A stretch of DNA of 41,005 bases from JANLSO01 sp031362405 (GTDB lineage: Bacteria; Actinomycetota; Thermoleophilia; Miltoncostaeales; Miltoncostaeaceae), in assembly GCA_031362405.1 (NCBI GenBank), contig JANLSO010000037.1, positions 1 to 41,005 on the forward strand, given 5' to 3'. The first letter of the stretch is position 1, and every line of letters starts with the position of its first letter. Of the stretch, positions 31,242 to 39,689 are shown in pieces. The notes under the pieces are model-generated. The model saw only the letters and a program-made list of their open reading frames with translations. It did no database searches and was not told the DNA's origin. The position numbers were made by a program, and so were the translations under genes.

Positions 31242-32381
31242 GTGGCCACCAACTCTCCGACGCCTGCCGCCAAGCCCACCCGCCTCGAGGCGCTGCTTGC
31301 CTACGCGGTACGCCGCGGGGCCAGCGACCTGCTGCTGAAGGTGCCGTCGCACCCGGTGATCCGCGTCAACGGCCGGCTCGAGGCGATCACGGATCATCCT
31401 CAGCTGTCGCCGAGCGACACCAATCAGTTTGCCGCTGAACTCACGGTGGCCTCGCCGGGCAAGATGGCCGAGTTCGAGAGCACGGGCGAGACCGACCTAT
31501 CGTTCGCCCGCGAGAACATCGGGCGTTTCCGGGTCAACATCTTCCGCCAGCGCGGCTCGACCAGCATGGTGCTGCGTGTCGTGCCGTTTCGCGTCGCGAC
31601 GCTCGAGGAGCTGATGCTGCCCGCAACGGTCGGGCGTCTGGCCGCCGAAGAGCGGGGAATCATCTTCGTCACCGGAACTACCGGTTCCGGTAAGAGCACG
31701 ACGCTCGCGGCGATGATCGATCGCATCAACCGCACGAGCAATAAGCACATCGTCACCATCGAAGATCCCATCGAGATTCTCCACGTCGACCGCTCATCGC
31801 TCGTCAACCAGCGCGAGGTCGGCCTCGACACCGAGTCGTTCGCCTCCGCTCTACGACGGGTTCTGCGTCAAGACCCCGACGTCATCATGATCGGCGAGAT
31901 CCGCGATCTCGTGACGATGGAGACCGCGCTGTCAGCGGCCGAGACGGGCCACTTGGTGCTCTCGACGATGCACACCCTGGATGCCACCGAGACCGTCAAC
32001 CGCGCGATAGGGTTCTTCCCGCTGCATCAGCAGCAGCAGGTGCGGGTGATGCTGGCCGGCACTCTGAAGGGGATCATCTCCCAGCGGCTGGTGCCCACCG
32101 TCAACGGCAGCTCGCGGGTTCCAGCGATCGAGGTGCTCGTCACCACGGGCCGTGCGCGCGACATGATCGTCGACTCCGACGCGACCGGCCGACTGCATGA
32201 GATCATCCGCGACGGCGATTTCTACGGGATGCAAACGTTCGATCAGTCGCTGTTCGATCATGTCTCGGCAGGACGCATCTCGCTCGAGGCGGCGCTCGAG
32301 GCGGCCTCCAGCCCGCACGATTTCAAGCTGATGCTCGACTCCGGCGCCGCCCGGCGTACGAGCGCCATGTACTCCTCCTAG
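31242..32381 (+). CDS. pilT: PilT-type twitching motility ATPase
   Basis: A 379-residue hexameric ATPase driving retraction of type IV pili. N-terminal PAS-like domain (RLEALLAYAVRRGASDLLLKVPSHPVIRVNGRL). Then Walker A GTTGSGKST, the Asp box EDPIEILH, Walker B VIMIGEIRDL, and the His box TGHLVLSTMHT. The conserved PilT tail region RIPAIEVL-like (SRVPAIEVLV) is also present. It is monocistronic here with no pilB/pilC neighbours. GTG start at 31242. The stop is followed by about 100 bases before the HxlR gene, without obvious features. Confidence 0.94.
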   Translation: MATNSPTPAAKPTRLEALLAYAVRRGASDLLLKVPSHPVIRVNGRLEAITDHPQLSPSDTNQFAAELTVASPGKMAEFESTGETDLSFARENIGRFRVNIFRQRGSTSMVLRVVPFRVATLEELMLPATVGRLAAEERGIIFVTGTTGSGKSTTLAAMIDRINRTSNKHIVTIEDPIEILHVDRSSLVNQREVGLDTESFASALRRVLRQDPDVIMIGEIRDLVTMETALSAAETGHLVLSTMHTLDATETVNRAIGFFPLHQQQQVRVMLAGTLKGIISQRLVPTVNGSSRVPAIEVLVTTGRARDMIVDSDATGRLHEIIRDGDFYGMQTFDQSLFDHVSAGRISLEAALEAASSPHDFKLMLDSGAARRTSAMYSS

Positions 32382-32472
32382 AGCCGCACCTATCCTGATT
32401 CGGAGTTGGCGTCGTGATCGAGCGCCCGCCCGTACGTCGGAAGCAGCTTTAAGGCGATCTCAGGGCCGGTGC

Positions 32473-32478
32473 TATCGT
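32473..32478 (+). promoter_or_regulatory. -10 box of the HxlR gene, leaderless type
   Basis: TATCGT, 7 bases before the GTG start at 32486. Confidence 0.4.
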
Positions 32479-32485
32479 CGGTCTG

Positions 32486-32827
32486 GTGAGCACGACGTCA
32501 CTCGCATCGACGATCGGGCAAAGCATGTGCCCCGTCGTCGCGACCGCCCGGATCGTCGCGGGTAAGTGGACTCTGTTGCTCTTGCGCGACCTCGCCGACG
32601 GTCCGCGCCGCTTCGGTGAACTCGAACGCTCGCTCGAGGGCATCAGCCCTCACACCCTCACGATGCGCCTACGCAGCCTCGAAGCCGAGGGCATCGTTGC
32701 GCGGCGCGAGGAGCGCGGTGTTCCGCCGCGTGTCGACTACACGTTGACCGACAAGGGTCGCGATCTGGTGCCGATCGTCGACGCGATGCGCGACTACGGC
32801 TCCCGCTGGCCGTCGGCCGACTGCTAG
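32486..32827 (+). CDS. HxlR-family transcriptional regulator
   Basis: 113 residues: a winged-helix DNA-binding protein with the family's opening CPVVATARIVAGKWTLLLLRDLADGPRRFGELERSLEGISPHTLTMRLRSLEAEGIVAR and the wing PPRVDYTLTDKG. Cys15 lies at the usual redox-sensing position, so thiol or aldehyde sensing is possible. Target genes are unknown. It converges on the methyltransferase gene; the two stops overlap in CTAG. A leaderless start is likely. Confidence 0.9.
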   Translation: MSTTSLASTIGQSMCPVVATARIVAGKWTLLLLRDLADGPRRFGELERSLEGISPHTLTMRLRSLEAEGIVARREERGVPPRVDYTLTDKGRDLVPIVDAMRDYGSRWPSADC

Positions 32828-33726
32828 CCCGGTCTGCGAGTTCGTAGGAAGCGCATCGGTAGGTACAGCGTGTGGGGCACGCGCCATTCGAGCACCTCAC
32901 GCATCTCGGCCTGACCCTCGGGGCCGATTACGTGGCCGATCAGGGAGCGCGCGAAGAACTGCGTCGCGTCGTCAGGTGTCGCGAACGCCGCCGCGAACTG
33001 GGCGTCGCGTTCTTCGAAACTGGCCATCCCGGCGGTCTTGAAGGCCAGAAGATCCGCGGGCTCACGGGGAAAGCTCGCCTTCGATGCCCGGCCGGCAAGG
33101 GCCCCGGGTGCACGTCGCGCGACGACCGCGAGGACCGCCCCCATGAACGCGGCGTCCATCGGGCGCAGCTGGTCGAAGTCCATCACGCTGGCCACGAAAC
33201 GACCGCCGGGGCGCAGCACTCGGTAGATCTCGGCGGCGGCGGCCGTGAGGTCGGTGACCTGCTCGAGCACCAGGCTTGCGATCACGCAGTCAACGCTGCG
33301 ATCGGGGATGGACGCGATGCTCTCGGCGGTACCCGACTGGTAGAGCACGGGGAGTTCGTCGGGCGTCCGGATCCGCGCGATCTCGAGCGCCTCGGGGCTC
33401 GGGTCGACGCCGATGACCAGGCCCTCCGGTCCGACGGCCTCGGCGGCGACGCGAGCGGCCCCGCCCGACCCGCACCCGAGATCGAGCACGCGCTCGCGCT
33501 GGACCAGCGCCGCCCAACCGACCAGGCTGCGGTAGAGGTGCGCGCCGGAGTTCCCGCTCAGGGCTGCGAACGCGTCTTCAGTGGCCGCGGGATCAACGGC
33601 CGCGACCGCACGGTGGAATCGCCGTGCCAACTCTCCGACCAACGGTTCTCCGGCGGCGACGCGTACCCGGATCTCCTCGAGGGCCGTCTCTGGCACGGCG
33701 CGTCCGGCAACCGCGGGCTCGCTCAT
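32824..33726 (-). CDS. class I SAM-dependent methyltransferase
   Basis: 300 residues. The Rossmann core has motif I VLDLGCGSGG, motif II VIGVDPSPEAL, motif IV DCVIASLVLEQV and motif post-I GGRFVASVMDF. It resembles UbiE/methyltransferase 11 enzymes on small molecules. An N-terminal helical region of ~75 residues precedes the core and a ~90-residue C-terminal part (including FPREPADLLAFKTAGMASFEER) probably sets specificity. Its ATG overlaps the stop of the upstream DUF1116 gene (ATGA), so it belongs to that operon. Confidence 0.85.
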   Translation of the reverse strand: MSEPAVAGRAVPETALEEIRVRVAAGEPLVGELARRFHRAVAAVDPAATEDAFAALSGNSGAHLYRSLVGWAALVQRERVLDLGCGSGGAARVAAEAVGPEGLVIGVDPSPEALEIARIRTPDELPVLYQSGTAESIASIPDRSVDCVIASLVLEQVTDLTAAAAEIYRVLRPGGRFVASVMDFDQLRPMDAAFMGAVLAVVARRAPGALAGRASKASFPREPADLLAFKTAGMASFEERDAQFAAAFATPDDATQFFARSLIGHVIGPEGQAEMREVLEWRVPHTLYLPMRFLRTRRPG

Positions 33727-35105
33727 ATCGGGCGCGTGCGTTCGAGGTCGTACATGAGCGCTCCGAGTGCGTCGGTGAGGGCCGCCGGTTGGGGACGAAG
33801 TGCGGCGTGGAAGAGGCCCCGCGCGTCGGCCCGTCCGACGGCGACGGTGGCGATGGTTGGCGGACGCCCCGCGTCGAGACAGGCCCGCACGTCGATGCCG
33901 ACGGCGACGCCGGAGTCGTCGAGGTGGGGCGAGCGCAACCGTCGGGAGCGGCCGATACTCACGACCCCGGCCTCGCGGACGCGGGTATTCGCGTCGGTAC
34001 GAGACTCCGGCTGGTTACCGGGCGAGATGACCGACCCAGGTGCAGCCGTCGCCGTTCCGAAGCCGATGATCTCGACCAGCGGTGTGTCGCCGATGATGGC
34101 GAGCGTGCGGCCCGCCGCGTCGAGCGGAACCGAGACAGGTGCCGTGAACCAGCGATCGGGGATTCCGAAAAGGCGCACGGCGACGTCGGTGCCCGTGCCG
34201 GCGAGACCACACACGAGGCTGGAGCCGGGCGTGCCGATGGCGCCGGTGACTGCGCCCGTCGCGGTGGCGAGAAAGAGCGACAGGCCGAACCCGCCATTTC
34301 CACCGACGGCGTGGGCGACAGGGGTGATGGCGCGCGGCGCACGCTCGTCGAGATACGAGAGCAGCTCGGTGACCAACAGCGTCCCGAGCGCGTCGGTGCG
34401 CGTGTGGCCATCGTCACCCATGTCGAGGGCCCGTTGGCACAGCGCCATGAGGTCGAGGGGGCCGTGCGCCCGAAGGGCCGCGGTCAGCCCCGGGGCGAGG
34501 GCCTCTGAGTGGACCCGCTCGCGGCGCATGGCCTCGGGCGAGTCGTCGCCGAGCCACAGGGCAGCGTCGGCGCCGTGCAACAGCGGCGTCGCGCCCGTGA
34601 GCCCGGTCGCGTCGTCACGAACGATCCAGCACGGGGTCGACGGACCGATCGACGCCGCACCGGGCGCGGCCATCGCGTGGTCGGATGCCGTGCTCAAATG
34701 AATCTCGTCGGCGACGATACGGGCGTCCGCATCGGCCCGATCGGTGGCCCATCCCTCGAGAACGCAGGTCGCCGCGATCGATCGGCGCTGAGGTTCCGAC
34801 AGCGCGTCGAGCGCCACCGGTGGCCCTCCGTAGAGCACCCAGCGGGCCGCGTCGATCTCGGCCACCAGGCCTGCGGGGGCCGTTGAGACGAGCATCGGTC
34901 GGCACGTCTGCAGGTGTTCTAGCACCCGCGCGTTGGCCCGGTCGATGCGCAGGTCGCCGTAGGCGATAACGAGCTCGCCGAGGGTCTCGGCCGTTGGCAG
35001 AGGGCCCGTGTGGCTGCTGAAGACGCGCGCGTCGACGCCTTGATCGAGCAGCGCATCGGCAAGATCGAGCCGGTCGATGACGGCGACGGTGGGCAATATC
35101 GTCAC
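33723..35105 (-). CDS. DUF1116 (AllG/YlbE/YahG-like) protein
   Basis: 460 residues, typical of DUF1116. E. coli YlbE (AllG) works with FdrA (AllF) and AllH in oxamate/carbamoyl phosphate metabolism at the end of allantoin use. Family-like segments are CVLEGWATDRADADARI, IHLSTASDHAMAAPGAASIGPSTP, and the Gly-rich AVGGNGGFGLSLFLA. The FdrA-like partner is divergently encoded 121 bases away. The third subunit (AllH/DUF2877) is absent, so a canonical oxamate carbamoyltransferase is not assured. The GTG at 35105 lacks a good ribosome site and has no TANNNT box nearby, so the exact start is uncertain. It is followed by the methyltransferase with an ATGA overlap. Confidence 0.65.
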   Translation of the reverse strand: MTILPTVAVIDRLDLADALLDQGVDARVFSSHTGPLPTAETLGELVIAYGDLRIDRANARVLEHLQTCRPMLVSTAPAGLVAEIDAARWVLYGGPPVALDALSEPQRRSIAATCVLEGWATDRADADARIVADEIHLSTASDHAMAAPGAASIGPSTPCWIVRDDATGLTGATPLLHGADAALWLGDDSPEAMRRERVHSEALAPGLTAALRAHGPLDLMALCQRALDMGDDGHTRTDALGTLLVTELLSYLDERAPRAITPVAHAVGGNGGFGLSLFLATATGAVTGAIGTPGSSLVCGLAGTGTDVAVRLFGIPDRWFTAPVSVPLDAAGRTLAIIGDTPLVEIIGFGTATAAPGSVISPGNQPESRTDANTRVREAGVVSIGRSRRLRSPHLDDSGVAVGIDVRACLDAGRPPTIATVAVGRADARGLFHAALRPQPAALTDALGALMYDLERTRPI

Positions 35106-35212
35106 CGGCGGGGACGGACGGTCGGCACCGACGAGGCGGGATGGACATACACGACCGGTTTCTTACCATGCCGGACGGGGCCGCGAACCGTGCGCGTTCA
35201 GCGCGGCGCTCC

Positions 35213-35218
35213 TAAAGT
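35213..35218 (+). promoter_or_regulatory. -10 box of the fdrA-like gene, leaderless type
   Basis: TAAAGT, 8 bases before the ATG at 35227. Confidence 0.4.
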
Positions 35219-35226
35219 GGGTGGTG

Positions 35227-36429
35227 ATGTCCCACTCCTCGGCACCGATGGCGACACCACTCGCCCTCACCGACTCCGGCGCGCGGGTTGCCGTGGTTGG
35301 TGGTTCGGGCCTCGACGCCGTGGTGCAAACCCAGAAGGCTCTCGCCGCCGGGATGGACGTCCTCATCGTCGCTGAGGCGTTCGGTGCGGCCCACGAGTCG
35401 GCACTGAAGCGCCATGCCCATGAGCTGGGGCGTCTCGTGCTGGGCCCTGGGGCCGGGATGGCCCGCATCGACGGCGCCAACATCGGCTTTGCAACCGGCG
35501 CAGCGGCGGGCACCGTCGGAATCGTGTCCGGGTCGGGGAGTGCTGCCCGGCAGGTCGCGGGCCTGCTCGATCGCGCAGGGGTGGGCCTCAGCGACGTCTT
35601 CGTGGTCGGCGGCAGCGATATGAGCGCCGCCGTTGCCGGCCAGTCAACGCGGGATGCCCTCGATCGTCTGCGTCGCACGGCCGGATGCCACGTGATCATC
35701 GCGCTGCTGTGGCCTGCCGATAGGGAGGTCATGGACGCGATGCTCGACCTTCTCGATGATGTGGGAATGCCCGTCGTGGCGTGGGCTCCCGACGGGGGTG
35801 ATGCACCGCGTCATAGCGTCACGCTCACCACGACCCTCGACGAGGCCGCCCGCGTTGCGGCGCGGATGTCCGGCCGCGACCCGATGGCGGTGGCGCCCCC
35901 CGCGCATTCGCTGTCGTGGGTGAGCAGTGGTTCGGTACTCGGGCTCTTTTGCGGTGGCGCGCTGTGCGCCGAGGCATCGGCGACCCTCGCAGAGCGACTC
36001 GCGACGGTCTGGTCGAACCGCCCCGCAGGTCAGGCCCGCGATCTGCCCTCGGGCAAAAGGGTGCGCGGCCATGTGTGTCTTGATCTCGGCCATCCCGGTG
36101 TGCGCGGCGCGCTTGCGCATCCGATGGACGATCCTGAGGTGCGGTCGCAGGCGATTCGCACCGAGACTCGCGAAGGCCGCGCGCGGGTGCTGATCCTCGA
36201 CGTGCCGCTGGGGTGGGCGATGCACCCCGACCCGGCCGGGGCACTTGCCGAACCCCTCGCGCAGCTCGCTGCGGCCCGCCCGCAGCTGACGGTGCTCGCC
36301 CATGTTTGCGGCGCTCATGGCGACCCGCAGGGGCTCGTCTCCCAAGAGGCGATCCTGCGCGGCGTCGGGGTCCACCTGATGCCGAGCAACGCCGCCGCCG
36401 CGGCGCTCGCCGCGGGTCTCGTCACGTGA
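35227..36429 (+). CDS. FdrA-like (succinyl-CoA synthetase-related) protein, short form
   Basis: 400 residues. The Rossmann opening (RVAVVGGSGLDAVVQTQKALAAGMDVLIV), GTVGIVSGSGSAARQVAGLL, the C-terminal half GLFCGGALCAEA, CLDLGHPGVRGALAHPMDDPEVR and LLDVPLGWAMHPDP match FdrA in order. Compared with E. coli FdrA (about 555 aa), the first ~110-150 residues are missing. The conserved GPDCGT segment reads GPGAGM, which may remove a catalytic or ligand contact. The ATG at 35227 follows TAAAGT by 8 bases; an upstream frame to 35077 exists but overlaps the divergent promoter. Its stop overlaps the GT4 start (GTGA). Confidence 0.7.
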   Translation: MSHSSAPMATPLALTDSGARVAVVGGSGLDAVVQTQKALAAGMDVLIVAEAFGAAHESALKRHAHELGRLVLGPGAGMARIDGANIGFATGAAAGTVGIVSGSGSAARQVAGLLDRAGVGLSDVFVVGGSDMSAAVAGQSTRDALDRLRRTAGCHVIIALLWPADREVMDAMLDLLDDVGMPVVAWAPDGGDAPRHSVTLTTTLDEAARVAARMSGRDPMAVAPPAHSLSWVSSGSVLGLFCGGALCAEASATLAERLATVWSNRPAGQARDLPSGKRVRGHVCLDLGHPGVRGALAHPMDDPEVRSQAIRTETREGRARVLILDVPLGWAMHPDPAGALAEPLAQLAAARPQLTVLAHVCGAHGDPQGLVSQEAILRGVGVHLMPSNAAAAALAAGLVT

Positions 36430-37529
36430 GGGTCACCATCGCGTCGGGATGGCCGCGGCCGGTTGGCGGCCTCGTGCAGGCGGCGCGCTTGTCGGCGGCA
36501 CTGGCGGAACGCGACGTCGACGTGGTGGTCATCGCGGCCCGTAGCCCCGATTCGGATCCGGTCATCGACCGCAGGATCCTGCTCGTCGACCCCGGTGATC
36601 TGCCGGCGGCGATCCGGGCGGCGGGGCCGTCGACCATCGGCCACGCGGGCGATCCCGCGGCGAGTTTTGCCCTGCTCGAGCTCAAGGCCCAGGGTCTTGT
36701 CGGCCACGTTGTCCAGACCGTCCACCACGTCGACGCCCACGCCGAGGGCGAGGAAGAGGAGGCCCATCGTCGGGCCATCCAGGACGCCGACGCGGTGATC
36801 TGCGTTTCGCACTGGTGGGCCGAACGGGTGAAGCGCGAGTTCGTCGTCGAACCCACGGTCATCGCCAACGGGGTCGATTCCGAGCGGTTCGCTCACACGT
36901 CTCTCGACCGCCAAGAAGCCGGTCGGATGCTCGGTTGGGGCAGTCGCCCGGCGATCCTCGCGTTGGGTGGCGTTCAGCCGCGCAAGGGCAGCCGGATGCT
37001 GCTGGAGGCGTTCGCGCGGGCCCGAGGACGTATCGGCGACGAGGCGCTGCTCGTGATCGCCGGTCCCGCGGAGCAGGCCGAATACCACGACGCGTGGGCG
37101 GGCGACGCCGAGCGGCTGGGCCTGAGCGTCCACCGCGGCCCGCGGCCTCCCCGCGGCGCCGACGTCGTCGAACTGGGGATGGTGGCCGAGTCGGACATGC
37201 CCGCTCTCTACCGCGCCTGCGACGTACTGGCGACACCGTCGACCCGCGAAGGCTTCGGTCTTGCCGCGCTCGAGGCTGCCGCGGCGGGTCTCCCGAACGT
37301 GGTCTCCGACCTGCCCGTTTTTCACGAGCACTTCGTCGACGGCGAGAGCTGCCTGATGGTTCCGGTCGGAGACAGCGGCCCGCTGGCGATCGCCTTGGTG
37401 AGGGTGCTGCGCGAGGCCGGAATCTCCCAGAGGCTTGCCGAGGAAGGTCGCCACGTTGCGGCCCGATACGGCTGGGAGGCGTCGGCCGCCGCCCACGAAC
37501 TGCTCTACCGGCGGCTCACGGCGAGCTGA
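36426..37529 (+). CDS. GT4 glycosyltransferase
   Basis: A 367-residue GT-B fold enzyme of the Glycosyltransferase 4 type. VRVTIASGWPRPVGGLVQAARLSAAL opens the acceptor domain. DADAVICVSHWWAERV and VIANGVDSERF mark the middle, GGVQPRKGSRMLLEAFA starts the donor domain, and PSTREGFGLAALEAAAAGLPNVVS is the nucleotide-sugar EX7E motif. It resembles the MSMEG_0565 family in the HHVDAHAE...VSHWW and PRKG segments (from memory). GTG start in a GTGA overlap with the fdrA-like stop; the longer frame from 36213 lies within that gene. Coupling to an FdrA-like gene is unusual. The acceptor is unknown. Confidence 0.85.
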   Translation: MRVTIASGWPRPVGGLVQAARLSAALAERDVDVVVIAARSPDSDPVIDRRILLVDPGDLPAAIRAAGPSTIGHAGDPAASFALLELKAQGLVGHVVQTVHHVDAHAEGEEEEAHRRAIQDADAVICVSHWWAERVKREFVVEPTVIANGVDSERFAHTSLDRQEAGRMLGWGSRPAILALGGVQPRKGSRMLLEAFARARGRIGDEALLVIAGPAEQAEYHDAWAGDAERLGLSVHRGPRPPRGADVVELGMVAESDMPALYRACDVLATPSTREGFGLAALEAAAAGLPNVVSDLPVFHEHFVDGESCLMVPVGDSGPLAIALVRVLREAGISQRLAEEGRHVAARYGWEASAAAHELLYRRLTAS

Positions 37530-37608
37530 GCGGTTCGGCCAGGATCGACAGAAGACGGGCGACGCCGGGTGAGCGGTCTCGGCCATCACGACCGCGACCA
37601 GCGGCAGG

Positions 37609-38045
37609 ATGACTGCAGGCTCAAGCGAAAACTCGACGGAATCCTGTCGCGATGACCCCCGGGCCCTCCGCCACCGTTCATCCGATCTGCGATCTCTGAT
37701 CTGCGATCTGGTGTTCGCTCATCTCGCGGGGCGTCGAGTCGGAGATCCTGGCCGTTGGCGTGAGCTCGGTATCGTCATCACGGCCTACGCGGTCCTCTCA
37801 CGCGGCCTTGTCAGCGGCCATTGGTCACCCGATCGCGCCCTTACCGCAGGAGATTTCCGGGCCTCCAGCCCGCGCTTCTCGAACGAGAACCGGAGGCCAG
37901 AAACTGTCGCTCGTCGATGCCCTGTGGGTCGAGCTGACGAACGACGAACCATGCACATCGAGCAGGCCATCCCCGAGAACGCGGCCGCCGGGGACCGCTA
38001 CGCGGCTCCGCTGATCGCCCACCGCGACAACGAGCGGCGAGAAGC
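37609..38045 (+). pseudogene. aldo/keto reductase relic
   Basis: RELGIVITAYAVLSRGLVSGHWSPDRALTAGDFRASSPRF (about 37755-37875) is recognisably the C-terminal half of an aldo/keto reductase. A one-base shift then reads QKLSLVDALW, the usual ENL.RNLALVDAL continuation. Returning to the first frame, MHIEQAIPENAAAGDRYAAPLIAHRDNER (37951-38037) is the family's C-terminal end. About 60 residues between and the whole N-terminal half with the DxxxY catalytic site are missing. A tandem GATCTGCGATCT pair (37684-37709) sits in the decayed part. It is not functional. Confidence 0.7.
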
Positions 38046-38047
38046 CG

Positions 38048-38257
38048 TCACGGATCCGCGGTCGGCAGCTGTTCGAGGCGCAGCGTGATGATGGCGCCGA
38101 CCGCGTCGGTGAGACCGTGCTCGGCGGCGATCCGTTCGGCATCCTCGAACCGCTGCCGCGCACGGCCCAAGCGTGCGTCGTCGTCCCGGTTCTTCAGGAT
38201 GTTGTCGCCGGAGACCAGCAGCTGCCGGATCCGGCGGGTCGCCTCGTCGTGGTCCAC
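38048..38257 (-). CDS. small helical protein of unknown function
   Basis: 69 residues, almost wholly predicted helical: ATRRIRQLLVSGDNILKNRDDDARLGRARQRFEDAERIAAEHGL, then AVGAIITLRLEQL. It resembles a single TPR-like or HEPN-like helical pair, but I cannot assign a family. GTG start at 38257, 16 bases after the stop of the DUF6687-like gene, so the two are likely one transcript. A longer open frame upstream lies inside that gene and is rejected. The charged, soluble make-up suggests a cytoplasmic accessory protein. Confidence 0.55.
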   Translation of the reverse strand: MDHDEATRRIRQLLVSGDNILKNRDDDARLGRARQRFEDAERIAAEHGLTDAVGAIITLRLEQLPTADP

Positions 38258-38273
38258 GGGGGCAGGGTAGCCC

Positions 38274-39302
38274 TCAGGCGTCGAGCAGGTCCGCGACCTG
38301 GGTGGCGGCGAGTTTGGAGGGCGCCGGTCGGCCGTCGGCATCGGCGAGGTACATCCGAGGCGTGATCTGCGTGATGCCCTCATAGCGCCAGGTGCCGGGC
38401 GCGGTTTCGATCGCGTTGAGTGCGTCGATGACCCGGGCGAGATCGCGCCGCGGCGTGATGGGCCGCGCCGACCACGCGACCCAGGTCTCGTATCGGTACC
38501 GGAGGATGAGCGTCCCATCGGGGAGGACATCCAACACCCGTGAGCAGGCGGTGCGCGGATGGACCGCCTCCCGCGCAAGCAGGCACGGCGCGCGGACGAT
38601 GGCGAGGTCGTGCTCTGGTGCCTCGTCGATGGTCGCCACCCCGGAATCGAGCAGGGCGATGTCTGCGTCGATGGCATCCCACGGCCCCTGCCAGAGAAAT
38701 CTGAAGCGTTCTGGGTCGGTGAGCGCCCGCCGCACTCGGGGAAGAACCGCGCCGCACAGTTCACCGGCCGGGTCGTGGCTGAGCGTCGGCGAGAGGAGGC
38801 GGCGCACCGATTCCAACGGTGTGCTCGCCCGCTCGGCAAAGGCCATCAGGGCAAGGGCGATGCGCATCGCCCAGGGGTCGGTCCACGTGCCGAAATCACC
38901 GGCCTCGGCCGTGGCCATCGCCATCAGGCGCTCCGGTGACCTCTCGCCGGGGTGTTCCAGAAGTAGCCACGCGGCGAGCAGGCCATCGACGTCGTAGTGA
39001 TTGTTGGTGACCGCGGTGACCTGGCGGCCGGTGGGCTCGGCGCGGAGGTAGAGGTCGACGATCCGGGTCGCGGTCTCGGCGGCGAACATTGGTGGCGTGG
39101 TGCTGCCCGGCCAGTGCGCCAGGGACAGGATGCTGCCGGGGGCGGCCGCGCCGTCGACGGTGATGTGAGGTTGCCCCGCGAGGGCATGTTCGGGCACGAA
39201 GCGTGCGTCGGGACTGAGTCGGGGCAGATCACCGGGGCCGACGGGAATGGCAGCGGCGCGCACCGACGCTGCGTGCTCGGGAGCCTCGATGTCTGCGCTC
39301 AC
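38274..39302 (-). CDS. DUF6687-like protein with NNHxDxDG motif
   Basis: 342 residues. The N-terminal half has HITVDGAAAPGSILSLAHWPGSTTP and TNNHYDVDGLLAAWLLL (motif at 100-107). The NNHxDxDG box is reminiscent of DHH phosphoesterase metal sites (DHDxDG), though the rest does not look like that family. AMATAEAGDFGTWTDPWAMR, DADIALLDS and RYRYETWVAW follow. No membrane segments. I recognise the layout as the actinobacterial DUF6687 group, whose function is unknown. GTG start at 39302 follows TAGACT by 7 bases, so it is probably leaderless. Divergent from the next operon across only 54 bases. Confidence 0.65.
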   Translation of the reverse strand: MSADIEAPEHAASVRAAAIPVGPGDLPRLSPDARFVPEHALAGQPHITVDGAAAPGSILSLAHWPGSTTPPMFAAETATRIVDLYLRAEPTGRQVTAVTNNHYDVDGLLAAWLLLEHPGERSPERLMAMATAEAGDFGTWTDPWAMRIALALMAFAERASTPLESVRRLLSPTLSHDPAGELCGAVLPRVRRALTDPERFRFLWQGPWDAIDADIALLDSGVATIDEAPEHDLAIVRAPCLLAREAVHPRTACSRVLDVLPDGTLILRYRYETWVAWSARPITPRRDLARVIDALNAIETAPGTWRYEGITQITPRMYLADADGRPAPSKLAATQVADLLDA

Positions 39303-39309
39303 AGGATCG

Positions 39310-39315
39310 AGTCTA
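39310..39315 (-). promoter_or_regulatory. -10 box of the DUF6687-like gene, leaderless type
   Basis: TAGACT on the minus strand, 7 bases before the GTG at 39302. Confidence 0.45.
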
Positions 39316-39341
39316 AAGATGAGGTCGGCGGCGGCGACTGC

Positions 39342-39347
39342 GATACT
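39342..39347 (+). promoter_or_regulatory. -10 box of the membrane protein-ppx operon, leaderless type
   Basis: GATACT, 9 bases before the GTG at 39357. It is back to back with the minus-strand box at 39310-39315. Confidence 0.4.
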
Positions 39348-39356
39348 CGTCGTATC

Positions 39357-39689
39357 GTGGATTTCCTCGTCGACCACGCGGTCCTGATCTCGGCGCTCAT
39401 TGCCCTGGTGGCGATCATCGCCGGCGGGGCGATCCTCGCCCTGCGCATCCTCGCGATGATCCGGACCGTCAAGCGGGCCAAGCGCACGGTTACCGTCGCT
39501 GCGGGTGCCCTGGCCGCCGACGTGAAACGGGTAACGGATGCCGTCGGCGCCCTTCCGCAGCAACAGGGCGAGATCACCGCCACGCTGACCTCCTTGCAGA
39601 CCAGCGCCGGGGCTGCAGGAGTGCTTGCCAAGCACGCCATGGTGGCCCGGCGCGCCCTACGTGCGCCCCTCATGTACCTCGGGCGGTGA
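39357..39689 (+). CDS. single-pass membrane protein
   Basis: 110 residues: one N-terminal membrane helix (VLISALIALVAIIAGGAILALRIL), a basic stretch (RTVKRAKRT) and a mostly helical cytoplasmic tail with a long amphipathic segment (ALAADVKRVTDAVGALPQQQGEITATLTSLQTS), possibly a coiled coil. Resembles DUF948-type proteins in layout but has no diagnostic motif. GTG start at 39357. The TGA overlaps the ppx GTG (GTGA), so it is co-translated with the phosphatase. Confidence 0.65.
   Translation: MDFLVDHAVLISALIALVAIIAGGAILALRILAMIRTVKRAKRTVTVAAGALAADVKRVTDAVGALPQQQGEITATLTSLQTSAGAAGVLAKHAMVARRALRAPLMYLGR

Noticed and set aside
37684..37709. CRISPR or microsatellite start
   Set aside because: Only two copies of GATCTGCGATCT with no spacer pattern. 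No CRISPR array is visible anywhere in the window.
37915..38037. Wax ester synthase/DGAT N-terminus (LSLVDALW...MHI)
   Set aside because: The flanking VLSRG...GDFRA and GDRYAAP..AH segments fit an aldo/keto reductase relic better.
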